A stretch of DNA of 64,000 bases from Sarcophilus harrisii (GCF_902635505.1 NC_045428.1:228114107-228178106), one strand, 5' to 3'. Positions 10,283 to 21,474 are shown, numbered from the stretch's first letter. The notes: a model not told the origin generated them from the letters alone. Made by a program: numbers and translations.

Positions 10283-10380
10283 AAACCCACTATGAATACA
10301 ATAATGATTTTATTTGTGTTTTTTTCATTGCCATGTGCTTTCATGTGGAATTATGTCAATATGTATTTGTATGAATTATT
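10283..10380. repeat. Copy B of the local repeat found inside L1
   Basis: Starts 'aaacccactatgaataca' and ends 'gtatgaattatt', as does 8861-8965, but lacks the 7-bp 'acatagc'. Here it sits in non-L1 sequence, so this may be the source copy. Confidence 0.8.
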
Positions 10381-10399
10381 ATTTATTCAGTCTTGAAAG

Positions 10400-10545
10400 G
10401 TGAAATGTGATAACATAGAAAGGCCACTGCTTCTGTAAACAGGAAACTGGACTTCAAATCCCAGTTCTGGCACATATTATCTATGCATCATAGGCTGATT
10501 GCCCTCTGATATGCCTTTCAGGTCTAATCTATGATTCTAAAGTGT
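10400..10545 (+). mobile_element. MIR fragment
   Basis: 'acttcaaatcccagttctgg' then 'ggctgattgccctctgata' and 'aggtctaatctatgattcta' match the MIR core order. Confidence 0.6.
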
Positions 10546-10635
10546 GTTTGCTATTAGTCAGTCTGTATATTTTGTGAGAAGTACATAAAAATCAAAATGA
10601 CAATGTTTGGTGACTATATAGAATATAAATACATA

Positions 10636-10799
10636 ATTATATATAAACAGAGAGAAATAGAGAGACAATGGAGAAAAAGAGGAGAAGAGAGACAGAGAGG
10701 CAGAAATAGAGAGACAGAAAGAGAAGTGAAGAGACAGAAAGAAAGGTGGAAAAAGAGTAGAAAGAGACTGAAAGATAGAGATGAAGAGATGAGAAAAAG

Positions 10800-10848
<49 letters not shown>

Positions 10849-10850
10849 TG
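10636..10850 (+). repeat. GA-rich low-complexity tract
   Basis: Degenerate AGAGACAGAAA-type sequence ending in a clean (GA)n run at about 10801-10844. The overlapping frames of about 82-96 codons (Ser/Leu-rich on minus, Arg/Glu-rich on plus) are simple-repeat products. Confidence 0.95.
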
Positions 10851-11321
10851 ACTGAGATTCATAGAGGTTAGGAACTATTGAAGAATTATTGATACCTACT
10901 GCTCTCTGCTGGCACTTCTACCCAGGGTGGATGATGATTACAGGCACTTAACTTTCATTTTACCCACAATTACAGGGGCAAATGAGATGAGGTTGCATTG
11001 CTTTTTGCTCCAGTGACCTTGAAGAAGCAAACCTTTGGGATGCAGGAGGCTAGAGGAGCTGCTAACGGGTTGAAGTGTGTGCCAGCAATATTGGGAGCTC
11101 ACAGACAATCCTGCCTAATGGATTCAGACATCCTGGGAGGCACTCACTCAGCTCCAGTGAATATTTTAACAGGATGTGACTTTCCCTAAGGGGCCACTAT
11201 CTCAGCCTCTTGGTACTATAGAATGAGACACATTCCTCTCTACTTTATACTCACCCCCCATTTCCCCAATTAGGCCCTAGAAACTACTAAGGAAACCTAT
11301 AATCTGAGAACAATTCACTAA
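10851..11321. other. Unique intergenic sequence
   Basis: No repeat or gene recognised. The 63-codon frame at 10998-11189 lacks any recognisable similarity. Confidence 0.4.
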
Positions 11322-11900
11322 GTAACTGCTGAATTACTAAGAGTCACTTCCTCGATGGATCTCAATTTCCTTGACTGTAAAAATGAGAGAGATAGATTAG
11401 ATAATCTTTAAATTTCTTCATAATTTTGAGTTCAATAGTCAGGAAGATCTGGGTTCAAAAACTTTCTCTGGTACTAATTAGCTAAGTGAACATGGACAAA
11501 TTACTCAGCCTTTCTGAAACCTTGATTCCCTGATTTTTACAGTGGTGATAAGATCTATAGTAGGGGAGCTAGATGGCACAGTGGATAAAGTGCTGGAGGA
11601 CTCTGAGTTCAAATTTGATCTCAGACCTTTACTAGCTTTATGACCCTGGGCAGGTCACTCAATCCTTGGTTTCCTTAGCTGAAAAATATGCTGGAAAAGA
11701 AAATGGCAAACCATTCCAGTATCTTTGCCAAGAAAACCCCAAATGGAGTCATAAAGAGTCAGGCACAACTGAAAAATAATTAAACAAATAGTTATAGTAT
11801 TTTCTTGCTAAGATTATTTTGAGATTCACCATAGATGATATGTATAAAGTGTTTTGTAAATTTTAAAGCATTATCTATTTAAATGCCAGTTATGATTTTG
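11322..11900 (+). mobile_element. MIR copies interrupted by a younger SINE
   Basis: A MIR piece at 11322-11420 is followed by another at 11430-11558 ('tgggttcaaaaactttctc', 'attactcagcctttctg'). After the SINE at 11559-11790 the MIR 3' half appears to continue ('tgtataaagtgttttgtaa', 'atgccagttatg') to about 11900. Confidence 0.6.
11559..11790 (+). mobile_element. Marsupial tRNA-headed SINE with RTE-like tail
   Basis: 'ggagctagatggcacagtgg' starts the tRNA-like head. 'gttcaaatttgatctcagac' is the B-box region. 'aaaatggcaaaccattcc' and 'aagagtcaggcacaactg' form the RTE-like tail. Full length. Confidence 0.88.
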
Positions 11901-11919
11901 AATGATCTATGATATATAT

Positions 11920-11979
11920 AAAACACCATCTTCTCATTCATACATATATATGTATACATATGTGTGTATATCTATTTGT

Positions 11980-12012
<33 letters not shown>
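11920..12012. repeat. AT-rich and (AG)n simple repeats
   Basis: TATA/TGTA-type sequence followed by an AG run at about 11982-12011. Confidence 0.9.
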
Positions 12013-12015
<3 letters not shown>

Positions 12016-12229
12016 ATCTTAACCTTTGGCTTATGAGAACAGGTCAGGAAACATTAAAGATCTAATTGTGTTTCCCACCTTCATTTAGGAGTGGTTGGTA
12101 TCACAAGAAAAAATCAAAATACACTTTCATTTTGCTCTTCTGGGTTGTTTTCTGTTGGCACTAAGGAAGCCCTAGGTTGAAGAGAATCTTAATTCCCCCA
12201 TACCTGTGACTGTTTTCAAACTATCTCTT

Positions 12230-12405
12230 AGGGTCACAGATGTAGAGATTAAAGGGAACATAATCATCACCCAGTCCACCCATTTTACAGATGACGAAAA
12301 CAAAGGTCCAAAAAAGATAAAACAATTTGCCTGTAGTCACACAAATGGCGGGGGCAAGATGAGAATTTGAACCCAACTCTCTAATTCTAGAACATTACAT
12401 TGTGA
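12230..12405 (-). mobile_element. MIR-family SINE
   Basis: 'gtccacccattttacagatg', 'tttgcctgtagtcacac' and 'gagaatttgaacccaactct' mark a minus-strand MIR. Confidence 0.75.
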
Positions 12406-12687
12406 TATTAGGTATTTTGTTTCATTTCCAAAGGTCCCCCTTTCCTTAACTCTTGCTTTCTCTCCCTCTCTCTTTCTCCCTTGACCCTTCACAGGCAAAT
12501 AATATCAGGTGGTCAGAACTCTTTTAGGTTCCTTTTTCCACTTTAAGCCCTGATCATAACAGATGAAACACTTACAGTTGCCAACTCCAAACAGCTCTTA
12601 AAATCAATGCTCGTGAAGCCTCAGACTTAATTAGGCCACCAAGCTCCGGCTGGCTCCAGCTCTACCCAGCAGTAAGTCAGCCAGTCA
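12406..12687. other. Unique intergenic sequence
   Basis: Nothing recognised beyond a short C/T-rich patch near 12460-12485. Confidence 0.4.
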
Positions 12688-12735
12688 ACAATATTTATTG
12701 AGTGCCCGCAGGACTGGTGTAGAGTTCTGAAAGCT
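12688..12735 (-). mobile_element. L2 3'-terminal scrap
   Basis: 'acaatatttattgagtgccc' is the L2 terminus in minus orientation. Little beyond it aligns. Confidence 0.45.
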
Positions 12736-12769
12736 TGGGGTAGGGGGAGGTGATGGGGAAAGGGAGGAA

Positions 12770-12880
12770 AGCCAGTAACAAGAGAAAAAGAGAGAGAGGG
12801 AAGGAAGGGGGGCAGGGAAGGAAACAGAAATATAAAAAAGAAAGGAAATAAAAGAGAAAGAAGGAAAGGCTTTCAGAGAA
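12770..12880 (+). repeat. GA-rich low-complexity tract
   Basis: Almost pure purine (GAGAGGGAAGGAAGG-type). The minus-strand frames at 12685-13066 crossing it are Ser/Phe/Leu-rich products of this tract. Confidence 0.85.
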
Positions 12881-13290
12881 ATGGAAGACAAAATTCTTGT
12901 TCTGGAGAGAAGATCTAGGATGACTAGGAAGAAGATTAAGAAAAAAAATACATTTCTCTGTCAGTTTGGGGAGTCTTTTCTGATTAAAGTATCTGGGTAA
13001 CTGATGTTGCCCATTTGGTCCAGGACTCACTTTGGCAGGAAAAAAAAAAAAAAAGACTGAAAACAAATCAGGCCCTATATTATTTTAACAGGCAAGCAGT
13101 TCCTTCCCTGCTGTGACCATGTGGTAAATGGGTCTGAGGATCTCAGGTAACTTTCCTGTTCCTTTCAAGTGGGGATCTGTAGCTTTTCAAGCACAGGAAA
13201 TTCCCTACCCTAGGTTTAGAGGCCTCCTTGCCCTCAGTTCTATGCCCTGGCCCAGGCCTGTTCCTTTCCACTTATCCTTAATGCATGTAG
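12881..13290. other. Unique intergenic sequence
   Basis: An A-run at about 13039-13053 is the only notable feature. No gene seen. Confidence 0.4.
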
Positions 13291-13545
13291 GCTTATATGA
13301 ATCTATATATCTTACACATACACATAAATACATATACAGTTACTTCTGTACACACATTTACATACATGATAAATTTTAGATGTATGCACACACATGATAA
13401 ATAGGAATGCACATTTGCACAATACATACATGTATATTCATGTATAGTAAATTCAGGTATAGACATACACAACTGCAAATACATTCTACCATGTACATAT
13501 ACACAAGGTACATATGCACACATGTACACACATTGCCTACATATT
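13291..13545. repeat. CATA/ACAC-rich low-complexity sequence
   Basis: Alternating purine-pyrimidine 'acacatacacataaatac'-type sequence. It accounts for the Cys/Tyr/Met-rich frames here on both strands. Confidence 0.8.
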
Positions 13546-13547
13546 TG

Positions 13548-13765
13548 GGGAAAGGAATAAGCTCATATACAGTGCCTTTTATATGCCAGGCTGAGTGCTT
13601 TATAAATATTACCATATTTAATCTTTACAACAACCTTGCTAGTAAATGGTGGTATTATCCCCATTTTACAGTTACAGAAACCAGGACAGATAGAGATTAA
13701 GTGATTTGACCTAGACCATGCATCTAGTAAGTATCTGAAGCCAGATTTAAACTCAGGTGATAATC
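13548..13765 (-). mobile_element. MIR-family SINE
   Basis: 'ttatatgccaggctgagtgc', 'tctttacaacaaccttgcta', 'attatccccattttacagtt', 'agattaagtgatttgacc'. A minus-strand copy, near full length. Confidence 0.8.
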
Positions 13766-13784
13766 CTAATTATTATTTATCAGT

Positions 13785-14105
13785 AATTAATAACTTACTA
13801 ATAAAATTTTGTCAATTCTATTATTGCACATGACAATTGTTATTGAGATTAATAAATTCACTATTGAGTATATTCTATCAATCCTATTGTTGCATATAAT
13901 ATATAGTTATTAATATTAATAAACCACTATTAATTACAGTCTATATCAATTCTATTCTTGCATATGATGTAGTTATTAATATTAATAAATTCTCTATAAA
14001 TTACATTGCATTACATCAATCCTATTGTTATATATAATAGTTATTAATATGAATAAATTCATAATAATCATATTCTATTAGTACATAATATAACATAATA
14101 TAGAT
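13785..14105. repeat. AT-rich tandem repeat, unit about 66 bp, about 5 copies
   Basis: Units share 'ttattaatattaataaa', a variable AT middle, and 'caatcctattgttgcatata'. Starts are near 13838, 13906, 13971 and 14039, with a more diverged first unit near 13790. Copies differ enough to be fairly old. Confidence 0.75.
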
Positions 14106-14582
14106 TATAGTATTATATACTATATATAACATATAATATACATATTATACATACATAATACACAATAACATACAAATAACATGACATATACATACATACC
14201 ATATAATATATTACCTATATTATAATATAGTAAATACATTACTTATTAATCATCATATAATTAGTAATTAATTGATATGAGGTGCTAAGTATTATATTGC
14301 AATTATATACTATCATACTATGTTATAATAATTGGTATAATTAAAGATTATAAATTTAATTAATATTTATTAGTATTGTTGTTGATATTTATACAGCAAT
14401 TATTATTTTGTGGCTAACATTCATATAGTACCAATGCACTGGTACATTTCTATACATAAATTTACATGTATTGTGCAAATGTACACATGTACTATGTGTG
14501 TGCATGCATAAGTATATTTTGCATATAAACGTGTATGCACAAGTTTCTGTATATGTGTTAGATACATGCATATACACAAGCC
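14106..14582. repeat. AT-rich low-complexity sequence
   Basis: Dense 'ataatatacatatt'-type sequence to about 14400, then a TG/CA-enriched part to 14582. The 62-codon minus frame at 14389-14577 derives from this. Confidence 0.75.
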
Positions 14583-14757
14583 GAACTCTATGCTAAGTGC
14601 ATTACAATTGTTATCCTATTTGATAAGAAAACTAAGGCAAATAGTTAAGGGACTTGCCCAGGATGACACAACTAGGTAGTGACTGAAGCCGTTTTGAAAG
14701 ACCTGAAAGCAGGTCTTTCCAACTCCAGACTGAGCACCCTATTACCTGGACAGCTTA
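14583..14757 (-). mobile_element. MIR-family SINE fragment
   Basis: 'actctatgctaagtgcatta', 'gggacttgcccaggatgac' and 'tttccaactccagactgagc' give a minus-strand MIR lying directly against the minisatellite. Confidence 0.65.
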
Positions 14758-14764
14758 TCTGTCT

Positions 14765-15937
14765 CATTTACATATTGTGTGTATTTGAACATTTACATAC
14801 TGTGTGTATTTGTACATTTACATACTGTGTGTATTTGTACATTTACATACCATGTATATTTGTACATTGACATATAGTGTATTTATACATTTACATAATC
14901 GTGTGTATTTGTACATTTACATATAGTGTACTTGTACATTTACATACCATGTGTATTTGTACATTTACATACCGTGTGTATTTGTACATTTACATATTGT
15001 GTTTGTACATGTACATACCATGTATATTTGTACATTTACATAACTGTGTGTATTTTGTACATTTATATACCATGTGTATTTGTACATTTACATAACTGTG
15101 TGCATATGTACATTTACATACCGTGTGTATTTGTACATTTACATGTAGTGTATTTGTACATTTACATACGTGTGTATTTGTATATTTACATAACCATGTG
15201 TATATACATAATTGTGTGTATTTGTACATTTACATATTGTGTTTGTACATGTACATACCGTGTATATTTGTACATTTACATAACTGTGTGTATTTGTACA
15301 TTTACATACCGTGTGTATTTGTACATTTATATAACTGTGTGTATTTGTACATTTACATACTGTGTTTGTGCATGTACATTACCATGTGTATTTGTACATT
15401 TACATAACCATGTATATTTGTACATTTACATACTGTGTATATTTGTACATTTGCATACTGTGTGTATTTGTACATTTACATACCGTATGTATTTGTACAT
15501 TTATATGCCGTATATATTTGTACATTTACATACCATGTGTATTTGTACATTTACATACTGTGTGTATTTGTATATTTATATACCATATGTATTTGCACAT
15601 TTATATACCATAATGTATTTGTACATTTACATACCGTGTGTATTTGTACATTTTACATAAAGTGTATTTGTACATTTGCATTCCGTGTGTATTTGTACAT
15701 TTACATACTGAGTATTTGTACATTTACATGTTATGCATATTTGTACATGTACATAATATATATTTGTACATTTACATACCATATGTATTTGTACATTTAC
15801 ATACTGAGTATTTGTACATTTACATGCTATGTATATTTGTACATGTACATAATATATATTTGTACATTTACCTACTGTGTGTATTTGTACATTTACATAC
15901 TGTGTGTATTTGTACATTTACATACTGTGTGTACTTC
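14765..15937 (+). repeat. 25-bp minisatellite, about 47 units
   Basis: The unit is close to 'catttacatactgtgtgta' plus 'tttgta' (25 bp), head to tail for about 1.17 kb, with substitution variants (accgtgtgta, accatgtgta, atagtgta) and a few units shortened or lengthened by 1-3 bp. Because 25 is one more than a multiple of three, each frame reads the same 25-residue cycle, rich in Tyr, Cys, Ile, Val and His. This explains the 244-codon and other long frames at 14877-15994 and the minus frames at 14990-15229 and 15627-15917. There is no sign of a real protein. Confidence 0.97.
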
Positions 15938-16985
15938 ACACATAGGCAGACGCTCCTTATTTGGGTTTTGATGGCCCAGAGTGAGTGTAAGTAGCAATTG
16001 TTTCTGAATCTCTGAGAATCTTCTCTTCCCCGATTTATTCTTTTATGAAGGCAAACTAGACCATCTTTTGGTCTTACCTTGTCTTTAATTGCTGCATAGG
16101 TATTGCCTCAGACAAATGAAGTTTGGGAGAGACTTTACCTTAAAAGGCCAAGGTGTCCCACTGCATCTAGGGCCATCGCCAGTAGTCCTGACCTATGTCT
16201 TGCTACTGACCTCTGATGATTCTGAAGGTTGGGACTTTGTGCGAATTCACTTGCAAATCAAGACATCCCCTTCCTGATGTCCTCTTCAAGATGGAAACTA
16301 ACCCAAAACAAGAGGAAACAAAAATAATATTCCCCCCGACCAGCAGCAGCCCTAACCACAGCTGTATACTTGCTGCAGTTACCTTGGCCCAGCTTGGCTC
16401 CGCCTATACAACAGCTGTTGTGAATCCTGGCTGTGGGGGTCCTATTAACACAGCGTGGGGGTGTTGTCTATTTGGCCTAAGGCCAGCTTCCACCTTCTGC
16501 CTTCTCGGAGCTACAGCTGTATCAAAGCAGCATCTGTGTCCTACAGGGCAGCCACTGAGAACAAGCTGCCAGGGGTGAAATGAAAGTTTCCACGTGAAAA
16601 GAAAGATTTCAAACCAGGGACAGGGTTTGGGAATCACTGTTGGAGTCAGCAGAAAGTGGCCCTTGGCCCTCGTCTCCTTAGTTGGTCATGGAAGCTCATT
16701 CTGAGAAGCTGATGCCAAGAAAGGAGTGCTCAGTTTTATTTCCAGCTTCACACATGGATTTGAAAGGAGGGAGTGTTGGTGAGGACCCAAAGAAGGAACG
16801 GAAAAAAGAAAGAGGAAGAAATCTAGGCAGGTGCTCACGTGATACAGTAGGAAGGCAGCAAGAATCCAACAAGAGCTTCCCCTTGCTTGCTTCAAGCCCA
16901 CGATTCCCACCATTTTTGTAGGATGCAGTGCTATATACTGTAATACATCAAATGAAAAATAAGGATGTCCTGAACTGAATTAAGG
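15938..16985. other. Unique sequence, no supported gene
   Basis: About 1 kb without recognised repeats, somewhat richer in GC than its neighbours. A 120-codon plus frame (16216-16578) and a 77-codon minus frame overlap here. Neither shows a domain I know or splice context, so I do not call a gene. Confidence 0.4.
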
Positions 16986-16989
16986 AAAA

Positions 16990-17185
16990 CAAAATCATAG
17001 ATTTAGAGCTGAAAAAGACCATAGAGATCATCAAATCTAACCCTTCTCCTTTTAGAAATGAGGCTGAGAAAGAGAAAATGACTTGCTCTGGATCAAAGAG
17101 CTAATTAATGTCTGTATCAGGGTTTTGAACTCAGCTCTTACTGACTTTTGAACCCAGTGCTCTATAACGTCACCTAGATATTTCA
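16990..17185 (-). mobile_element. MIR-related SINE
   Basis: 'atagatttagagctgaaaaa', 'agagatcatcaaatctaacc', 'tgacttgctctggatcaaag', 'cagtgctctataacgtc'. This is the MIR-like variant whose outer part reads 'agagctggaagggacct' in better copies. Confidence 0.7.
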
Positions 17186-17377
17186 TGTTCACTAATGGAG
17201 CTGAAACAAATTTATTGATACTTTTTTCACTTCCTTTTGTCAGGAAAAAGAATGCAGTTCTCCAGGGGAATAGGATTCAGGAAGTATTGATGCTAGAATG
17301 AGAAGCAATGGAGTAAAAAGGGATGCCCAAGATGCTGTCTAGAGATAAAAGGAGATGTAGATTATGGGACATAGGAA

Positions 17378-17399
17378 ACGAGAGAGAGAGAGAGAGAGT

Positions 17400-17445
<46 letters not shown>

Positions 17446-17488
17446 CAGAGACACAGAGACACAGAGACAGACACAGAGACACAGAGAC
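17378..17488 (+). repeat. (GA)n / (CAGAGA)n microsatellite
   Basis: A (GA)n run with one GT interruption, passing into 'acagagacacagagacacag'-type hexamers. Confidence 0.95.
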
Positions 17489-17577
17489 AATCATTCTAGC
17501 TGTTCATGGAAACTAACCTCAAATACATGAATGAAATTGCTTGAGTCCCTTTCTCCTTGAGTTGAAAATATATTGTA

Positions 17578-18577
17578 ACAAGAATACAAGCCATTCTTCA
17601 ATTGATAAATGGTCAAAAGATATGAACAATTTTCAGAAAAAGAAATTAAAATCATTTCTAGTTATATGAAAAAATGCTCTAAATCACTATCAGAGAAATG
17701 CAAAATAAGACAACTCTGACACATCTCTCAGATTGGCTAAGATGACAGGAAAAGATAATGATAACTAGGATAATAATACATTGTTAGTGGAATTGTGAAC
17801 TGATCCAACTATTCTGGAGAGCTATTTGGAACTATGCCCAAAGTGCTGTCAAACTATGCATACTCTTTGATCTACCAGTGTTTCTACTGGGTCTGTATCC
17901 CAAAGAGATCATTAAAAAAGAAGAAAAGAACCCCCATGTGCAAAAATGCTTGTGGCAGCCCTTTTTGCAGTGGCAAAAAACTGAAAATGGAGCGGATGCC
18001 CATCAGTTGGGAAATGGCTGAATAAGTTATGCTATATGAATGTTATGGATATTATTGTTCTGTAAGAAATGACCAGAATGATGATTTCAGAAAGGCCTGG
18101 AGAGACTTACATGAACTGAAGCTGAATGAAGTGAGCAGAACCAGGAGATCATTGTACATGGCAATAACAAGTTTATAAGATGATTAGCTATGATGGACTT
18201 GGCTGTTTTTAACAATGAGGTGATTCAGGGCAATACCAATGGACTTGTGATAAAAAGAGAGGACTATGGGGACTGAATGTAAATCATAACATAGTATTTT
18301 CATCTTTTGTTGTTGTTTGCTTGCCTAGTTTTTTTTCTTTCTCATTTTTTTTCCCATTTTTATCTGATTTTTCTTATGTGGCATGATAAATGTTGAAATA
18401 TATTTAGAAAAATTGCACATGCTTAACCTATATTGGATTATGTGCTGTCTAAGGGAGGGGGGAAGGTAGGGAGAGAGAGAGAAAAACTTAGAACACAAGA
18501 TTTTGCAAGGATGAATGTTGAAAACTATCTTTTCATGTATTTTGAAAATAAAAAAGATTACTATTTTTGAAAAAGAA
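17578..18577 (+). mobile_element. L1 LINE, 5'-truncated, ORF2 end plus 3' UTR
   Basis: The ORF2 3' part is recognisable ('gataaatggtcaaaagatat', 'gaaaaaatgctctaaatcac', 'gtctgtatcccaaagagatc', 'cagttgggaaatggctgaa'). The 3' UTR has its C/T and G-rich stretches and ends 'tgtattttgaaaataaaaaa'. The sequence is the reverse complement of the same region in the minus copies at 7752-9437 and 36559-37317. The 63-codon frame at 17834-18025 is decayed ORF2. Confidence 0.92.
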
Positions 18578-18964
18578 AAATACACATCTTCAAGTGTGAT
18601 TATACTTCTAAGCATTTTTCCAGGATATAGCCTATAAACCTCTATGTGAAGAAAATATATAATGTTTTTAGAGGACAAATTTTGGGAAAGTTTTTTGTGT
18701 TCCTGGCATCTTGAAAATTAATACTTAATTTTGAAATACCTCCTTTTTCCAACAATTGAGCCTAGAACTCTGCAATTTTTTCAGTGCATTGTATACCTCT
18801 TCTCATATTTTAATACATATTTTATTCTTCCTATGGCTTATTTAATAAATCCAAGTATTTATTCAGCTAACTTTGCACATGTACAGAAACCAAGTACGTG
18901 ATTCTCTCAAATGAATATTCAAATAGTTCTGTATTACTATTATTTTATTTGGAAGTTCCCTTCA
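18578..18964. other. Unique AT-rich sequence
   Basis: No gene or repeat recognised. Confidence 0.4.
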
Positions 18965-19262
18965 AAGATCAGTCATTCGCCAAGCCTTACTGACTGTGTG
19001 CCAAACACTTTGCTAAGCACCAGAGGCACAAAGACAAAATAAATAAATGAATGAAGTGGCCCTTGGCCTCAAAGAGTTTATATTCTGTCAAGAGTGGTAA
19101 TATGCACCTAAATAAAGCAATACAAAATATATACAATAGAAATACAAGATAATTTGGGAAGGGAGGGCACTACAACTTGGAGCATCAGAAAAGGATTCAT
19201 ATAGAAGATGATGCTAGAGTTAAATCTTGAAAGTAACATGAGATTCTAAGCAGAAGTGAGGA
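18965..19262 (-). mobile_element. L2 LINE 3' end
   Basis: 'gactgtgtgccaaacacttt', 'ctcaaagagtttatattctg' and 'acaaaatatatacaatag' are antisense of the L2 3' UTR. The 3' terminus is at the low-coordinate side. Confidence 0.75.
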
Positions 19263-19274
19263 AAAAATTCATTA

Positions 19275-19316
19275 GCCACTAAAAGTGATTTTCCAAAGCA
19301 CTAGTTTGATTATGTC

Positions 19317-19376
<60 letters not shown>

Positions 19377-19500
19377 CAGGGGCTTCATATTACCTCCAGG
19401 ATCAAATACAAAGGGCTCTGTTTGATATTCAAAGCCCTTCATAATTCAGTCTTCTTACACCTTACTGCATAAAACTCTTCTTCTTATAGCTCATCCCGTG
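19275..19500 (+). mobile_element. L2 LINE fragment with a CA expansion inside
   Basis: L2 text 'aagtgattttccaaagcac' and 'tagtttgattatgtcac' continues after the CA run with 'cttcatattacctccagg', 'atcaaatacaaaggg' and 'attcaaagcccttcataat'. This is the segment after the reverse-transcriptase ORF. It lies tail-to-tail against the minus L2 at 18965-19262. Confidence 0.8.
19318..19374 (+). repeat. (CA)n microsatellite within L2
   Basis: About 28 CA units with one 'aaac' interruption. It replaces or extends the 'gtcac(tcccc)' position of the L2 sequence. Confidence 0.95.
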
Positions 19501-19949
19501 TTACTAGCTCAGCACTTTGCAGATGATGAGCCAGCTGCTTCGGATTATATGTGACTCAGCACCGAAGGACTTTTGCATTTTGAGATGACAAAGCATTCTC
19601 CTTATTGGCCATTGAGCACTCTGAACCTTTCAACTAAACAAGTAGCAGAATCATTCTGTTCTGTTCTGCTGGGAGGTTGAGCCTTCAGCTCCATCTGAAC
19701 ATAAATAAAATGTGTGGGACTGCTGAATCAGCAATGCTATATTTCACCTCAGCTCTGCACTGTCCTCTCAAAGTCCATGTCAACTGCCCTGCCAGCTGCC
19801 CTTGACTTCTTCCTTTTGTTGGTGTTTGTTTTTCTGAGGCAGAAGCTTCCCGAGTCCAGTTGGCTACTTACAATGGACCCAAACTCCTTGAACCTTTCAA
19901 ATTCACAAGGTCACTTGGATATTTTACTTGGATATTTAACTAGAGTTAA
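19501..19949. other. Unique intergenic sequence
   Basis: The 91-codon frame at 19714-19989 runs into a SINE and has no recognisable similarity. Note the small direct repeat 'acttggatatttta' near 19915-19935. Confidence 0.4.
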
Positions 19950-20130
19950 AAAGACTTACTGTCTGGTTGAGCTTGGGCAAGTCATTTAACCCTATTTACT
20001 TCCGTTTTCTCATCTGTAAAATGATCTGAAGAAGGAAGTGCCAGACCACTTCAGTGTCTTTAACAAGAAAATTCCAAATTGGATCACAGAGTTAAAGTTG
20101 GACACGATTGAAAAATAACAATTATGAGAA
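19950..20130 (+). mobile_element. SINE, 5'-truncated
   Basis: Starts within the body ('gagcttgggcaagtcattta') and keeps the RTE-like tail ('aagaaggaagtgccagacc', 'ttggacacgattgaaaaat'). Confidence 0.75.
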
Positions 20131-20439
20131 CAGTGACATCAAATACAAAATGTAAATACAAGAATACAAGATAATTTTTTTTTTGGGGGGGGGAAGCATC
20201 AGCAACTGTCTTCTATGTTCCCTGTCTTATTATATCATTGTTTATTGCCAAACCCCGGCCCTAGATTATTCCTACCATAATCAAGTCATTTGTCTTCTCC
20301 ACTCTTCCTTGAGTAATGTCAAACTCCACTGGAAGCACCTCCTGTTTTTTGGGTTCACTACAAATTTATACTATCTAATTTTAATTAGACTCTCAATGTT
20401 GTATGACAATTCCCAAGATGACTATTGCAAACCTCTTCT
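20131..20439. other. Unassigned sequence with T/G homopolymer run
   Basis: Contains a T-run joined to a G-run at about 20177-20195. The 91-codon frame at 20183-20458 starts at this run and is not supported. Confidence 0.4.
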
Positions 20440-21350
20440 TTCCTCGATAACTCTGTAGCAGCACATCTTTTTCCTCCTCTCTCACCTCCAAATGGCATTT
20501 GAAAATCTAAATGTCCAAAATGAAATGTCTTATTTTTAGCCACCACCATTCCCCCCAATTTCCCAAACTTCCTTATTCCACCCCCCCCAAAATTCAGATC
20601 TACCACATCAGAACTATCCTTGATTCTTCTTTATTTTCTCTCACTCTGAGCCTCAGGTGACACATGGGATATATTTTATATTGATTTATCTCTTTTCACT
20701 CTAATTCATTGTCCTCCAAATCTGCCAAAGTGATTTTTCTAAAGCCTAGATTTAACTGTGCTACTTCCCTGCTCATTGAGGTGCAGTGGCTCCCAATTGC
20801 TTCCAGGATCAAATTTAAACTCCTTTATCTATAAGCTCTTTTAAAGAGCTTATATTTATAAGCTCTCATTTAAAGCTCTTCTTAGCCTACTTCCTTCCTA
20901 CTTTTGCAAGTCTTCTTACCGTTTATTTTCCTCTGCACAAGCTTGTGGTTCCAACAATAGGCACACTTATATATACATATCCATGACTAGCAACAATTGT
21001 AGTTCCTTCAACAAGACATTCTATCCTCTCTCAGTACTTGTGTCTTGGATTGCAGATATCTCACTTCCAACTCTTAGTTTATCTTCATTTCCTAATTTCC
21101 TTAATTTCCTTAAATTTCCTAATTTTCCTTCAAGACTCAACTCAAATCCTATCTCCAGGAGGATTTTACTGCTCACTCTTCACTAGTCACTAATATCTTC
21201 TCTTCTCAATACCTTCCATCTTGTAGAAATCTGACTAGTTATTTATATTACCTTCCCAATTAAAACATAAACTTTTTGAGGACAGAAGTTTTTGTCTATA
21301 TCCTAGGCGCTTAATTCAATGGCTGGTACATAGTAAACATTTAACAAACA
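20440..21350 (+). mobile_element. L2 LINE, end of RT ORF through 3' terminus
   Basis: The late reverse-transcriptase ORF region ('aaaatctaaatgtccaaaat') leads into 'ctgccaaagtgatttttcta' and 'gtggctcccaattgcttcc'. Then comes the 3' UTR ('ggatcaaatttaaactcc', 'ttgaggacagaagtttttgt', 'ctggtacatagtaaac') and the terminus. One of the longest L2 pieces in the window, with no open frame left. Confidence 0.85.
20831..20853. repeat. Near-perfect 23-bp palindrome in L2
   Basis: 'ataagctcttt' reads against 'aagagcttat' around an AT centre. A diverged partial repeat ('tataagctctcatttaaag') follows at once. It probably arose locally within the L2 copy. Confidence 0.75.
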
Positions 21351-21359
21351 TTTGTTGAC

Positions 21360-21430
21360 TGACTTGTCCCAATTCTCCTTTGTCTCTTCTCCCCAACTCC
21401 AGGTAAATTTTTTGAGTTTGAGGAGAAAGA

Positions 21431-21474
<44 letters not shown>

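Noticed and set aside
14765-15937. CRISPR-like array
   Set aside because: Units are contiguous with no unique spacers, and the context is vertebrate. It is a minisatellite.
14926-15971. Long reading frames (up to 244 codons) rich in Tyr, Cys and Ile
   Set aside because: They are the 25-bp minisatellite read as protein. All frames give the same cyclic peptide and the minus strand is open too.
16216-16637. 120-codon plus frame and opposing 77-codon minus frame in unique sequence
   Set aside because: No known domain, no splice or promoter context, and both strands are open over the same bases.
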